A stretch of DNA of 64,000 nt from positions 124,001 through 188,000 of the forward strand of contig NZ_BJNY01000001.1 in NCBI RefSeq assembly GCF_006539925.1. Reading direction: 5' to 3'. The notes under the pieces are model-generated. The model did not search any database and was not told the DNA's origin. It saw nothing but the letters and a program-made list of their open reading frames with translations. Below are positions 1 to 8,088 of this stretch, piece after piece. This stretch comes from Glutamicibacter uratoxydans (GTDB lineage Bacteria; Actinomycetota; Actinomycetes; Actinomycetales; Micrococcaceae). Positions within the stretch are counted from its first letter, which is position 1, and every line of letters begins with the position of its first letter. The translations under genes and the position numbers were made by a program.

Positions 1-1
1 C

Positions 2-199
2 CCCAGCGGCTTCAATCTGGGGATGAATCAGGGCGAGTCCGGGGGAGCCGGCATCGCGGCCCACCTGCACCAGCATGTGGTGCCGCGTTGGGGCGGCGAC
101 GGGAACTTCTTCCCGATCATCGCCCAGACCAAGGCCATCCCGCAGACCCTCTCCGAGGTGCGCGAGACCATCGCCGAGGTCTGGGACGAAGTTGAGTAG
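2..199 (+). CDS. HIT-family hydrolase/phosphorylase, C-terminal part only
   Basis: Only the last 65 codons lie in the window; the gene starts upstream. The fragment contains HLHQHVVPRW, the histidine-triad HxHxH active site whose central His attacks the alpha-phosphate of a nucleotide substrate. The residues after it (GDGNFFPII, then a helix ending WDEVE) fit the Ap4A phosphorylase-like HIT branch common in actinobacteria. Substrate cannot be judged from the fragment. It ends in TAG and is followed at once by a strong hairpin terminator, so it is separate from the biotin genes. Confidence 0.8.
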   Translation, partial: PSGFNLGMNQGESGGAGIAAHLHQHVVPRWGGDGNFFPIIAQTKAIPQTLSEVRETIAEVWDEVE

Positions 200-246
200 C
201 CCCGCTCTTTCGCCGCTTCAGCACGGCTGACGCACAGGAGGCTCAA

Positions 247-291
247 GCGCGCCGCCGACCGGTATCACTACCGGCCGGCGGCGCGCTTTTT
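247..291 (+). terminator. Intrinsic terminator after the HIT gene
   Basis: An 18-bp GC-rich stem with one A/C mismatch (247-264 pairing with 269-286) and a TCAC loop, followed by TTTTT. It ends the HIT transcript and insulates the biotin operon. Confidence 0.85.
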
Positions 292-566
292 GCTGCCCAA
301 AAACCATGGGCCAGGTGATCAGCGCAGGCTGGAGGGGTGATTGCCCCGCGCCACTGGCTCCTTGCGCTGGTAAGTGCCGCGGCACCAATCAACCCGGGTT
401 CGGCGGGTCCAGCATCTGCCTCTCAAGCCGCGTGCAACGGCTCGAATTTTTCCCGACATGCTGGGGATTCTAGGCGAGTTCAGCGCCGATGGCAGCCGCC
501 TGCCTGGCGACGGCCGTGCCTAGCGCTGATTTCCCGGGCTGGCAAGAGTGGCTTCCGGACACGCGC
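292..566. other. Non-coding stretch before the biotin promoter
   Basis: About 275 bases between the HIT terminator and the first biotin operator. Short open frames exist here, but none has a credible ribosome-binding site or recognisable protein. No conserved RNA structure was recognised. Confidence 0.5.
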
Positions 567-581
567 TTGAACAGTGTTCAA
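567..581. promoter_or_regulatory. Upstream biotin operator, TTGAAC-N3-GTTCAA (BioQ-type)
   Basis: TTGAACAGTGTTCAA is an inverted repeat with 6-bp arms. It resembles the TGAAC-N3-GTT palindrome bound by the TetR-family biotin repressor BioQ in corynebacteria. A second copy lies 56 bp downstream (centre to centre), and the two flank the likely bioB promoter. That this is a biotin operator is inference from motif and position. Confidence 0.65.
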
Positions 582-609
582 AAATGGCCTGAGATGGGTG
601 TACTGTCTG

Positions 610-615
610 TAAACA
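610..615 (+). promoter_or_regulatory. Candidate -10 box of the bioB promoter
   Basis: TAAACA fits the actinobacterial TAnnnT -10 pattern. If used, transcription would start near 622, placing the downstream operator on the start site and the upstream operator at about -55 to -41. No convincing -35 hexamer is visible. Confidence 0.35.
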
Positions 616-622
616 ACATACA

Positions 623-637
623 TTGAACACCGTTCAA
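623..637. promoter_or_regulatory. Downstream biotin operator, TTGAAC-N3-GTTCAA
   Basis: TTGAACACCGTTCAA has the same 6-bp arms as the copy at 567-581 with a different 3-bp centre, which argues for selection on the arms. It lies 74 bp upstream of the bioB ATG, at or just after the likely transcription start, a position suited to repression. Confidence 0.65.
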
Positions 638-710
638 GAACTTCTGGCAGCCAGATTCAACTGCGCACAGAAGGTCTTGGCAACGGCGTCCCAGTTGGAA
701 AGGCACACCC

Positions 711-1925
711 ATGACCTTGAACATCGCAGCCGCCGCCGAATCCTCCTCGGCGGCCCCCGTCAACGCCGAAGAGCTCGCCGCCAAGGTGCTGGAAGGCCAC
801 AAGCTCACCGAAGCTGAAGCACTGGGAATCCTGGCCACCCCCGACTACGCCACCCTGCCGCTGGTCGGCGCCGCCGGCACCCTGCGCCGCAAGTACTTCG
901 GCAATAGCGTCAAGGTCAACTACCTGGTCAACCTGAAATCGGGCCTCTGCCCCGAAGACTGCACCTACTGCTCCCAGCGCCTGGGCTCCACGGCCGAGAT
1001 CCTCAAGTACACCTGGCTCAAGGCAGATGAAGCTGTAGCCCAGGCCGGGTACGGCATCGCCGGGGGCGCCTCCCGAGTCTGCATGGTGGCCTCCGGCAAG
1101 GGGCCGACGGACCGCGATGTGGACCGCGTGGCCACCATGGTCGAACAGCTCAAGGAAGAGCACCCGCAGGTCGAGGTCTGCGCCTGTCTGGGCATCCTCA
1201 AGGACGGGCAGGCCGCCCGACTCAAGGACGCCGGAGCCGACGCCTACAACCACAATCTGAACACCTCCGAATCTCTCTACCCCGAAATCTGCACCTCGCA
1301 CAGCTACCAGGACCGCGTCAACACCGTGCAGCAGGCCCAAGCCGCCGGGCTTTCCTCCTGCTCCGGCCTGATCGTCGGGCTTGGCGAAACCCCCGAGCAG
1401 CTGGTGGAGGCGGTCTTCGCGCTGCGCGAGCTGGGCTCGGAGTCCATCCCGGTGAACTTCCTCATGCCATTTGACGGCACCCCCATGGAAGGCACCTGGC
1501 TGCTGACCCCACTGGCCTGCCTGCGCATCCTCGCCCTAGTGCGCATGGCCTGCCCTGACAAGGAGCTGCGTATCGCCGGAGGACGCGAAATGCACCTGCG
1601 CTCGCTGCAGTCCACCGCGCTGGAAGTTGCCAATTCGATCTTCCTGGGCGACTACCTGACCAGCGAAGGCCAGGGTGCCAAGAAGGATCTGGAGATGATC
1701 GCCGACGCAGGCTTCGTGGTGCTGGGGCAGGAAGCTTCCAGCCCGGCCGAGGTGGCCCGCCGCTTGCAGGAAGCCGCCCATGCCGCAGGCCACCAGGAAG
1801 CTGCTCCCGACGCAGCGGGCGGAGGCTGCGGCACCGGCTGCTCCACCGGGTGCGGATCCGGCGCCCAGCGCGAGCCCGTGCTGCGCCGCCGCGGGGCCGG
1901 CACCAAGGAAGACCCGAACGCATGA
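711..1925 (+). CDS. bioB: Biotin synthase with a Cys-rich C-terminal tail
   Basis: Radical-SAM enzyme inserting sulfur into dethiobiotin, the last step of biotin synthesis (404 aa). The SAM-cluster motif CPEDCTYC gives C80, C84 and C87. Counterparts of the [2Fe-2S] ligands of E. coli BioB are C124 (RVCMVASG), C157 (EVCACLG), C217 ([10 protein letters not shown]) and R292 (GGREMHLR), so this is the classical type. Beyond the normal end of the family lies an Ala/Gly-rich tail with C373, C377 and C381 in a CxxxCxxxC array, then a basic end; its role is unknown. The ATG follows GGAAAGG. First gene of the operon; its TGA overlaps the bioA start by 4 bp. Confidence 0.95.
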   Translation: MTLNIAAAAESSSAAPVNAEELAAKVLEGHKLTEAEALGILATPDYATLPLVGAAGTLRRKYFGNSVKVNYLVNLKSGLCPEDCTYCSQRLGSTAEILKYTWLKADEAVAQAGYGIAGGASRVCMVASGKGPTDRDVDRVATMVEQLKEEHPQVEVCACLGILKDGQAARLKDAGADAYNHNLNTSESLYPEICTSHSYQDRVNTVQQAQAAGLSSCSGLIVGLGETPEQLVEAVFALRELGSESIPVNFLMPFDGTPMEGTWLLTPLACLRILALVRMACPDKELRIAGGREMHLRSLQSTALEVANSIFLGDYLTSEGQGAKKDLEMIADAGFVVLGQEASSPAEVARRLQEAAHAAGHQEAAPDAAGGGCGTGCSTGCGSGAQREPVLRRRGAGTKEDPNA

Positions 1926-3292
1926 AAACCGCAGCAGAATCCCTGCTGGACAGGGATGCGGGGCTGCTCTGGCACCCCTACGCATCGTTGGATTCGGGCG
2001 CACTGTATGCGGTGGCCCAGGCCCAGGGCGCAGAGCTGCTGCTGCAGGACGCGCACGGCGGCGAACACCGGGTCGTTGACGGCATGGCCTCGTGGTGGTC
2101 CATGGTGCACGGCTATTGCAACCCGGCATTGGACGCCGCGGCCCATGCCCAGATCGAAAAGTTCAGCCACGTCATGTTCGGCGGGCTGACCCACCAGCCG
2201 GCAGTAGAACTGGCCGAACGGCTGGTGGCCATGGCCCCGCCGAGCCTGCGGCACGTCTTCCTCGCCGATTCCGGTTCGATCAGCGTGGAGGTGGCGCTCA
2301 AGCTCGCCCTGCAGTACCAGGACGCCAAGGGCCGCCCGGAACGCCAGCGCTTCCTGGCCCTGCGCGGCGGATACCACGGAGACACCTTCGCAGCGATGAG
2401 CGTCTGCGACCCGGTGGACGGCATGCATTCGGCCTTCGCGCCGCTGTGCAGCCAGCAGGTCTTCGCCCCGCGCCCTCCCGCCGCCGAGCATACCGTCGGC
2501 GGCGATTGGCTCTATGACGAAGAGGAGCTGGAGATCTGGGAGGCCCAGACCCGGCGCCTGGCCGCCGAACATGCAGGCTCCCTGGCGGGAATCATCGCCG
2601 AGCCGGTGCTGCAGGGCGCCGGCGGCATGTTCATCTACCCGCCGCGCGTGCTGAGGGTGCTGCGCGAGATTGCCGACGAGCACGCGCTGCTGCTGATCGC
2701 CGACGAAATCGCCACCGGCTTCGGGCGCACCGGAAAGCTCTTCGCCGTGCAGCATGCAGGCATAGAGCCTGACATCATGTGCGTGGGCAAGGCGCTGACC
2801 GGCGGCTATCTCTCGCTGGCCGCCATGCTCTGCATCGCCGGCGTAGCCCAGGCGCTGCGCACCGGGACAGGGAGCGCCCCGTCGGCGCTGCTGCACGGCC
2901 CGACCTTCATGGGCAACCCGCTGGCCTGCGCCATTGCCTGCGCTTCGCTGGACCTGCTCACCGGCTCAGGCGGCGCGGGCATCGAACCTGCACAGGCCCC
3001 TTGGCAGGTGCAGGTAGCGCGGCTGGAACGCGGGCTGCGCAGCTCGCTGGCCCCGGCCCGCGCCCTTGACGCGGTGCGGGAAGTGCGGGTGCTCGGCGGC
3101 GTCGGAGTCATCGCCCTGCATGAACCGGCAGGCGTCGCCCAGCTGAGCGCCGCGGCGGTTGAACGCGGCGCATGGGTGCGGCCCTTCAGGAATCTGGTCT
3201 ACGTGATGCCACCATATATCTGCACCGATGCCCAGCTCCAGCAGCTCGGCGCCGCGATGACCGGAGCCGTCAACCAGGTCTATGGAGGCTGA
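1922..3292 (+). CDS. bioA: Adenosylmethionine-8-amino-7-oxononanoate (DAPA) aminotransferase
   Basis: PLP-dependent class III aminotransferase that converts KAPA to 7,8-diaminopelargonate with SAM as amino donor (456 aa). The start at 1922 overlaps the bioB stop (ATGA); an upstream in-frame start inside bioB was rejected. Visible motifs are WHPYAS near the N-terminus, DGMASWWS, the [14 protein letters not shown] helix, the PLP aspartate in [12 protein letters not shown], and the Schiff-base lysine K290 in [10 protein letters not shown]. Length and motif order are normal for BioA. It ends one base before the bioF start, with the bioF Shine-Dalgarno GGAGG inside its last codons. Confidence 0.96.
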   Translation: MKTAAESLLDRDAGLLWHPYASLDSGALYAVAQAQGAELLLQDAHGGEHRVVDGMASWWSMVHGYCNPALDAAAHAQIEKFSHVMFGGLTHQPAVELAERLVAMAPPSLRHVFLADSGSISVEVALKLALQYQDAKGRPERQRFLALRGGYHGDTFAAMSVCDPVDGMHSAFAPLCSQQVFAPRPPAAEHTVGGDWLYDEEELEIWEAQTRRLAAEHAGSLAGIIAEPVLQGAGGMFIYPPRVLRVLREIADEHALLLIADEIATGFGRTGKLFAVQHAGIEPDIMCVGKALTGGYLSLAAMLCIAGVAQALRTGTGSAPSALLHGPTFMGNPLACAIACASLDLLTGSGGAGIEPAQAPWQVQVARLERGLRSSLAPARALDAVREVRVLGGVGVIALHEPAGVAQLSAAAVERGAWVRPFRNLVYVMPPYICTDAQLQQLGAAMTGAVNQVYGG

Positions 3293-3293
3293 G

Positions 3294-4478
3294 ATGACAA
3301 CGCTTGCCACGACCAATCCAGCCTGGGAGCGCTGGCTGTCCACCCGCTCCACGGTGCGCGCCGCGCGGGACATGCAGCGCGTGGACACCTCGCGGGAAAC
3401 CCTGTTCGATCTGGCCTCCAACGACTATCTGGGGCTGGGCAGCCATCCGCAGGTCCGCCACGGCGCGATCAACGCGGTGTGCAGCGCGGGGGCCGGGGCC
3501 GGAGCCAGCCGGGTGGCCGGCGGGACCTGGCAGGTCCACCGAGAGCTGGAAGCCGCGCTGGCTGGCTACACCGGGCGCAGCCAGGCGTTGGTGTTCTCCA
3601 GCGGGTACACCGCCAATCTGGGCGTGCTCGGAGCGTTGGGCGGGCCGGGCAGCCTGATGCTGCTCGATGCCCACGCCCATGCCAGTTTGATCGACGGCGC
3701 GAAGCTCTCCGGCGCCGCCGTGCAGTACTTCGAGCACAACAACCTCGACGCGCTGCGCACGCTGCTGGCGGCCAACGCTACAAGCGCCGCGCCGAAGCCC
3801 CGGGTGCTGGTGGCGGCCGAATCCATCTATTCGGTGCTCGGCGACGCCGCGCCGCTGCGCGAACTGGCGGTGCTGTGCGCGCAGTTCGACGCGCTGCTGC
3901 TGGTGGACGAGGCGCACTCGCTGGCGGCGGTGCCCGGCGGGTCTGCGCTCAAGTCCGCCGGGCTGGCCCAGGCCGGCCACGTGCTGGCCACCGCCACGCT
4001 GTCCAAGGCGCTGGGATCCCAGGGCGGTGCAGTGCTCTTGGGCGGAGCCGGTGCGCCGCTGTGGCGCGAGCACCTGCTGAACACCGCGCGCACCTTCATC
4101 TTCGACACCGCCTTGGCACCTGCCACGGCGGCCGCGGCCCATGCGGCGCTGGACCTGGCCACCGAGGCGCGCATCGGCCAGCTGGCGGCCAATGCGCAGC
4201 TGATCCGCACGGTGCTCGGCGCTCAGGATCAGCTCGCTTCCCGGATCCAGGCAGACGCCGGGGCCGTGCAATCGGTGCTCATGCAATCCGCGCAGCAGGC
4301 GGTGCAGGCGGCGGCCGAACTGCGCGAGCAGGGGATCGCTGTCAGCTGCTTCAGGCCGCCGAGCGTCCCGGACGGGATCTCGCGGCTGCGCCTGACGGCC
4401 CACGCCGGCCATGAGCAGGACGAACTTGCCTCCGCGCTGGCGGCGGTGGCCCGCACCATCAGGAAGGTTGAAGCATGA
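3294..4478 (+). CDS. bioF: 8-amino-7-oxononanoate synthase
   Basis: PLP enzyme of the alpha-oxoamine synthase family. It condenses a pimeloyl thioester with L-alanine to KAPA, the first ring-building step (394 aa). ATG 3294 was chosen because GGAGG at 3284-3288 sits 5 bases upstream; an in-frame ATG at 3282 lies inside bioA. Motifs are LASNDYLGLGSHP, GAGASRVAGGTWQVHRELE (substrate glycine loop), the PLP-contacting DEAHSLA, and K238 in TLSKALGSQGG. Its stop overlaps the P450 start by 4 bp, so the P450 is translated from the same message that supplies its presumed customer. Confidence 0.95.
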   Translation: MTTLATTNPAWERWLSTRSTVRAARDMQRVDTSRETLFDLASNDYLGLGSHPQVRHGAINAVCSAGAGAGASRVAGGTWQVHRELEAALAGYTGRSQALVFSSGYTANLGVLGALGGPGSLMLLDAHAHASLIDGAKLSGAAVQYFEHNNLDALRTLLAANATSAAPKPRVLVAAESIYSVLGDAAPLRELAVLCAQFDALLLVDEAHSLAAVPGGSALKSAGLAQAGHVLATATLSKALGSQGGAVLLGGAGAPLWREHLLNTARTFIFDTALAPATAAAAHAALDLATEARIGQLAANAQLIRTVLGAQDQLASRIQADAGAVQSVLMQSAQQAVQAAAELREQGIAVSCFRPPSVPDGISRLRLTAHAGHEQDELASALAAVARTIRKVEA

Positions 4479-5671
4479 GCTGTCCCTATGCCGGCACGCT
4501 GGCTCCCGAAGAGCTTTCGGGCATCGCCGGCGCCCCCTTGGCCCAGCCGCTGGAACAGGCCTTCCCCGATGTGGTCAACCAGCGCTACAGCAGCATTGAA
4601 GCCCCGGAGATGGTCCGCGAAATCCTGCGCAGGGCCCAGGAATTCACCCCGGCCAATGCGCTGCATGCCGCGGTGGGCCTCGCACCGGCGACCCTGCGCA
4701 TCCTCGCCCGCGGCCGGTTCGCCCTGCCGCCGGTGCTTGCCAGCGCCTCCGGGCCCGAGCACCTGGCGGTGCGCCGCATCGTCGCAGGGTTCTTCAGCCC
4801 TGCCAAGGTCCAGGCGCAGAGCGGATTCATTGCGCGCCGCACCAGCGAACTGTGTGAGCAGCTGCGCGAACGGCTCGCGAACGGGGAGCAGCTGGACCTC
4901 GCCGTTGAGCTGGCGGCGCCCATCCCGCCCGAGGTCATGGCCCGGATGACCAATACGCCTGCCCCGCCCACTGAGCAGCTGAAAGCCTGGAGCAGGGATT
5001 CGCTGGAGCTCTTCTGGGGCTGGCCCGACGAACAGCGCCAGCAGGTGCTGGCCCGCAGCGCGGTGCAGTACCACGCCTGGCTGCGCGGCAGCGTGGATCA
5101 GGCGCTGCAACGCGGGGACGAAAACCTCTATACGGCCCTGCACCGCGGCGGGGTGGACCGGGCAAGGATCGTGTCCCTTGCCTACTTCCTGGGCATCGCC
5201 GGGCAGGAAACCACCACCATGCTCATCCAGAGCGCGCTGCTTTCAGCCCTGCACGACGGCCGCTGGGCCGACTGCGCGGCGGCGGAAACCGGCAGGGACA
5301 GCAGCCAAGAGGTGGTGGCGCAGGTGCTGCTGAACGCCTCGTCCGTCCCGACCTGGCGGCGCATCGCCCAAGAGGACGCCAAGGTGCTTGGCCGCCGTTT
5401 CAGCCGGGGCGAAGAACTGGTGCTCCGGCTCTCCGGCGGGCAGAACGCAGAACTGGGGGACGACTCGCTGGTCTTCGGCTTCGGCCTGCACCGCTGCCTG
5501 GGCGCCAAACTCGCCCGCATGGAAACCGAGATGGTGCTGCATGCGGCGGCCGCGGCGCTGCCGGACATCGAGCTGGTCTACCGCGCCCCTGGCTGGCGGC
5601 ACCTGGTTTCATTCCAAACACCGGACCGTGTACTCGTTCGGTCACAACCATCGGGAGGGAACAACTCATGA
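4475..5671 (+). CDS. Cytochrome P450 of the biotin operon, BioI-like by position, lacking ExxR
   Basis: 398-aa soluble bacterial-type P450. It has the C-helix GPEHLAVRRIVAGFF, an I-helix AGQETTT (residues 242-248, with E245/T246 as the oxygen-activating acid/alcohol pair), and the heme loop FGFGLHRCLGAKLA with axial C341. The K-helix ExxR is missing: the aligned stretch AQVLLNASSV has Q283 and L286 where Glu and Arg are expected, while the following RRIAQED strand is normal. It overlaps bioF and bioD by 4 bp each. In Bacillus, the P450 BioI makes the pimeloyl precursor by cleaving acyl-ACP; a similar role is inferred from position only, since no bioC, bioH or bioW is in the window. Confidence 0.85.
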   Translation: MSCPYAGTLAPEELSGIAGAPLAQPLEQAFPDVVNQRYSSIEAPEMVREILRRAQEFTPANALHAAVGLAPATLRILARGRFALPPVLASASGPEHLAVRRIVAGFFSPAKVQAQSGFIARRTSELCEQLRERLANGEQLDLAVELAAPIPPEVMARMTNTPAPPTEQLKAWSRDSLELFWGWPDEQRQQVLARSAVQYHAWLRGSVDQALQRGDENLYTALHRGGVDRARIVSLAYFLGIAGQETTTMLIQSALLSALHDGRWADCAAAETGRDSSQEVVAQVLLNASSVPTWRRIAQEDAKVLGRRFSRGEELVLRLSGGQNAELGDDSLVFGFGLHRCLGAKLARMETEMVLHAAAAALPDIELVYRAPGWRHLVSFQTPDRVLVRSQPSGGNNS

Positions 5672-6384
5672 TCTACGTCATTACCGGCACCGATACCGAT
5701 GTCGGCAAGACCGTGGCCACCGCAGCCTTGGTGGCCCGCGAGCTGAATTCCGGCCACAGCACCGCTGTCTACAAGCCCACCCAGACGGGGGTGTCCGGCG
5801 GCGAGTTCGGCGACGCGCAGAATATCGCCGCGTGGTTGGGAGGTCCCGAAAAACTCAGCATCGCGGAAGGCGTGAGGCTGCGTGAACCGATGGCCCCGGT
5901 GGACGCGGCCCTGGCCGCCGGCGGCATGGACGCGGTCCGTGCGCTTCCAACGCTTGCACAACATCTGGCGCGCATCCGAGAATTGGCGGTGGCCCATGAC
6001 ACGGTCTTCGTAGAAGGCGCCGGCGGACTGCTGGTCAAGCTGACCGCTGCAGGGGAGACGATCGCAGATCTGGCGGCGGCGCTGGATGCTGCGCTGGTCG
6101 TGGTCACCCGCCCGGATCTGGGAACGCTGAACCATACCGCCCTGACCCTGGAAGCCACGGCCAGCCGGGGCTTCACCAGCGGCTCGCTTATCCTGGGCAG
6201 CTATCCGAAGAATCCCACTCTCCTGCATCGCAGCAACCTGGGAAACCTGAAAGAACTTGCAGAAGCCCAGCACTGGCACTTCGCCGGCGCGCTTCCCGCC
6301 GGCCTGGCAACCGTAAACTGTGCAGAGCGCCTGGTGAAGGCGGGGTTGTCGCTCTCGGCAGTCAACGCCGCGGCGCACGCTTAA
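5668..6384 (+). CDS. bioD: ATP-dependent dethiobiotin synthetase
   Basis: Closes the ureido ring of dethiobiotin from DAPA, CO2 and ATP (238 aa). The N-terminal P-loop TGTDTDVGKT (K14) is diagnostic. YKPTQTGV and VEGAGGLLVKL match the substrate-carbamate and Mg2+ loops. The ATG follows GGGAGGGAAC and overlaps the P450 stop by 4 bp. It is the last gene of the operon, so the pathway from KAPA to biotin is complete here (bioF, bioA, bioD, bioB). Confidence 0.95.
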   Translation: MIYVITGTDTDVGKTVATAALVARELNSGHSTAVYKPTQTGVSGGEFGDAQNIAAWLGGPEKLSIAEGVRLREPMAPVDAALAAGGMDAVRALPTLAQHLARIRELAVAHDTVFVEGAGGLLVKLTAAGETIADLAAALDAALVVVTRPDLGTLNHTALTLEATASRGFTSGSLILGSYPKNPTLLHRSNLGNLKELAEAQHWHFAGALPAGLATVNCAERLVKAGLSLSAVNAAAHA

Positions 6385-6444
6385 ACCGGGTTTTTGCAGC
6401 CGGCCAGGGCGGGCTGAAACTCTTCGGAAAAATCCATTGCCAAC

Positions 6445-6472
6445 GGCTATACAGCGGAGTAGCCTCCTATAC
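6445..6472. promoter_or_regulatory. Repeats in front of the TetR gene
   Basis: CTATAC occurs at 6447-6452 and 6467-6472, 20 bp apart. An inverted repeat GGCTA (6445-6449) / TAGCC (6460-6464) overlaps the first copy. The spacing of about two helical turns and the position directly before the regulator start suggest an autoregulatory operator, but the arms are short. It does not resemble the biotin operator. Confidence 0.3.
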
Positions 6473-7144
6473 GTGAGTACAGCCGAGCAGGATTTAACAG
6501 GACGGGCCAGGTTGCGCGACGCCGCAATCGAGGCCTTCGCCGCGCAGGGATTTGATGTTTCCCTGCGGGCGATCGCCGCCCGCGCCGGCGTCACCGCGGG
6601 GCTGGTGCGCCACCACTTCGGCTCCAAAGAAGCGCTGCGCGCAGAGTGTGACGCGACGGTGCTGGAGCGCTACCGCCGCATGAAGGAAGACTCCCTGGAG
6701 GCCAGCCCCCAGCAGGTCTTCAACCACCTGCCCAGCTCCCGCGAGGGCGGAGTGCTGATCCTGTATATCCTGCGTTCGGTGCGCGACGGCGCCCAGGCAG
6801 GCACGCAATTCACCGAGCAGCTGATCGAAGAAGCGCTCAACCTATTGGACCGGTCCGTTCAACGCGGGCTGATCGTCCCGAGCCGCAATGAACCGGCCCG
6901 GGCACGCTTTCTGGTTTTGCAGTCCCTCGGCGCGCTGGTGCTGCACTTCGCGCTGAACCCGCCGCAGGACCCGGAAGACTTCGCCACCGTGATGCAGGAA
7001 TACTACGCACAAGTTGCCCTGCCCACCCTGGAGCTTTTCTCCGAAGGGCTGTTCACCGACCCGGCCTATCTCAACGAGTACCTGGCCGCCGGCACAGCCG
7101 ATGTCCCGCCCGCGGGATCCGCGGGAACTGCCGAATCTCGGTAA
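6473..7144 (+). CDS. TetR/AcrR-family regulator next to an ABC exporter
   Basis: 223-aa one-domain repressor. The N-terminal helix-turn-helix is typical: [20 protein letters not shown], followed by [10 protein letters not shown]. The remaining all-helical part would bind the inducer. GTG 6473 was chosen because the family N-terminus begins about here; a TTG at 6437 is possible, and neither has a well-placed Shine-Dalgarno sequence. It ends 11 bp before the ABC ATPase, so it most likely controls that exporter. It could instead be the biotin regulator (BioQ is a TetR protein), but no TTGAAC-N3-GTTCAA site lies before it. Confidence 0.8.
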   Translation: MSTAEQDLTGRARLRDAAIEAFAAQGFDVSLRAIAARAGVTAGLVRHHFGSKEALRAECDATVLERYRRMKEDSLEASPQQVFNHLPSSREGGVLILYILRSVRDGAQAGTQFTEQLIEEALNLLDRSVQRGLIVPSRNEPARARFLVLQSLGALVLHFALNPPQDPEDFATVMQEYYAQVALPTLELFSEGLFTDPAYLNEYLAAGTADVPPAGSAGTAESR

Positions 7145-7155
7145 AGGAGTACGCC

Positions 7156-8088
7156 ATGGCCACCACCATTCCGGCCATTGAAGTGAGCGGACTGCACAAG
7201 AACTTTGGGCGCACCGCCGCCCTGTCGGGTTTGGACCTGCGGGTTGAATCCGGCCAAGTCGCCGGGTTCCTCGGACCGAACGGCGCAGGAAAATCCACCA
7301 CCATCCGCATCCTGCTCGGCCTGCTGAAGGCCGACGGGGGACACGCCCGGATGCTCGGCGCCGACCCCTGGGCCGATGCTGTGGCCCTGCACCGGCGCGT
7401 CGCCTACGTCCCCGGCGAGGTGAACCTCTGGCCCAACCTCACCGGCGGACAGGCCATCAGCATCCTGTCCAAGCTGCATGGCCAGGTCGACGAACAGCGC
7501 CGCAGCCAGCTGCTTGAACGCTTCGACCTCGACCCCTCCAAGAAGGCACGCAGCTACTCCAAGGGCAACCGCCAAAAGGTCGCCCTGGTCGCGGCGCTCT
7601 CCTCCCGCGCCGAATTGCTGCTGTTGGACGAGCCGACCTCCGGTTTGGACCCGCTGATGGAGCAGGTCTTCACCTCCTGCATCCGCGAGGCCGCCGACGA
7701 GGGGCGCAGCGTGCTGCTCTCCAGCCACATCTTCGCCGAGGTGGAGAAGCTGTGCGATACGGTGACCATCATTCGCGACGGGCAGACCGTTGAGGCGGGC
7801 CGCTTGACCGATCTGCGCCACCTGCAGCGCACCCAGATCACGGTAGAAGTATCGACAGACCCCTACGAGCTGTCCGCTGTTGCAGGCATCGAGGACCTGA
7901 AGGTCTCCGGCGCCGTCGCAAGCTTCAGCGTCGACCCGGCCCAGCTTCCCGCGGTGCTGGCCGCCCTGGCCAGCCATGCGCCGCGCAACCTGGTCAGCGC
8001 CCCTCCGTCGCTGGAGGACCTTTTCCTGCGCCATTACTCAGATGAGGCTCGCACCCCTGTCACTGCCCGGGGAGGCGAACTGCGATGA
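7156..8088 (+). CDS. ABC transporter ATP-binding protein (drug-exporter type)
   Basis: 310-aa nucleotide-binding subunit. Visible are Walker [10 protein letters not shown] (about residue 40), a Q-loop region, the signature YSKGNRQKV (a variant of LSGGQ, as in DrrA-like exporters), Walker [14 protein letters not shown] and the switch [13 protein letters not shown]. The C-terminal extension of about 80 residues is typical of DrrA/CcmA ATPases paired with an ABC-2 permease. The start follows AAAGGAG. Its TGA overlaps the permease ATG by 4 bp. The substrate is unknown. Confidence 0.9.
   Translation: MATTIPAIEVSGLHKNFGRTAALSGLDLRVESGQVAGFLGPNGAGKSTTIRILLGLLKADGGHARMLGADPWADAVALHRRVAYVPGEVNLWPNLTGGQAISILSKLHGQVDEQRRSQLLERFDLDPSKKARSYSKGNRQKVALVAALSSRAELLLLDEPTSGLDPLMEQVFTSCIREAADEGRSVLLSSHIFAEVEKLCDTVTIIRDGQTVEAGRLTDLRHLQRTQITVEVSTDPYELSAVAGIEDLKVSGAVASFSVDPAQLPAVLAALASHAPRNLVSAPPSLEDLFLRHYSDEARTPVTARGGELR

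Noticed and set aside
337-570. Possible small gene before bioB
   Set aside because: No ribosome-binding site; the product is Arg/Ala/Pro-rich and ends inside the biotin operator.
623-817. Short frame starting inside the second biotin operator
   Set aside because: Overlaps the true bioB start in another frame and has no family resemblance.
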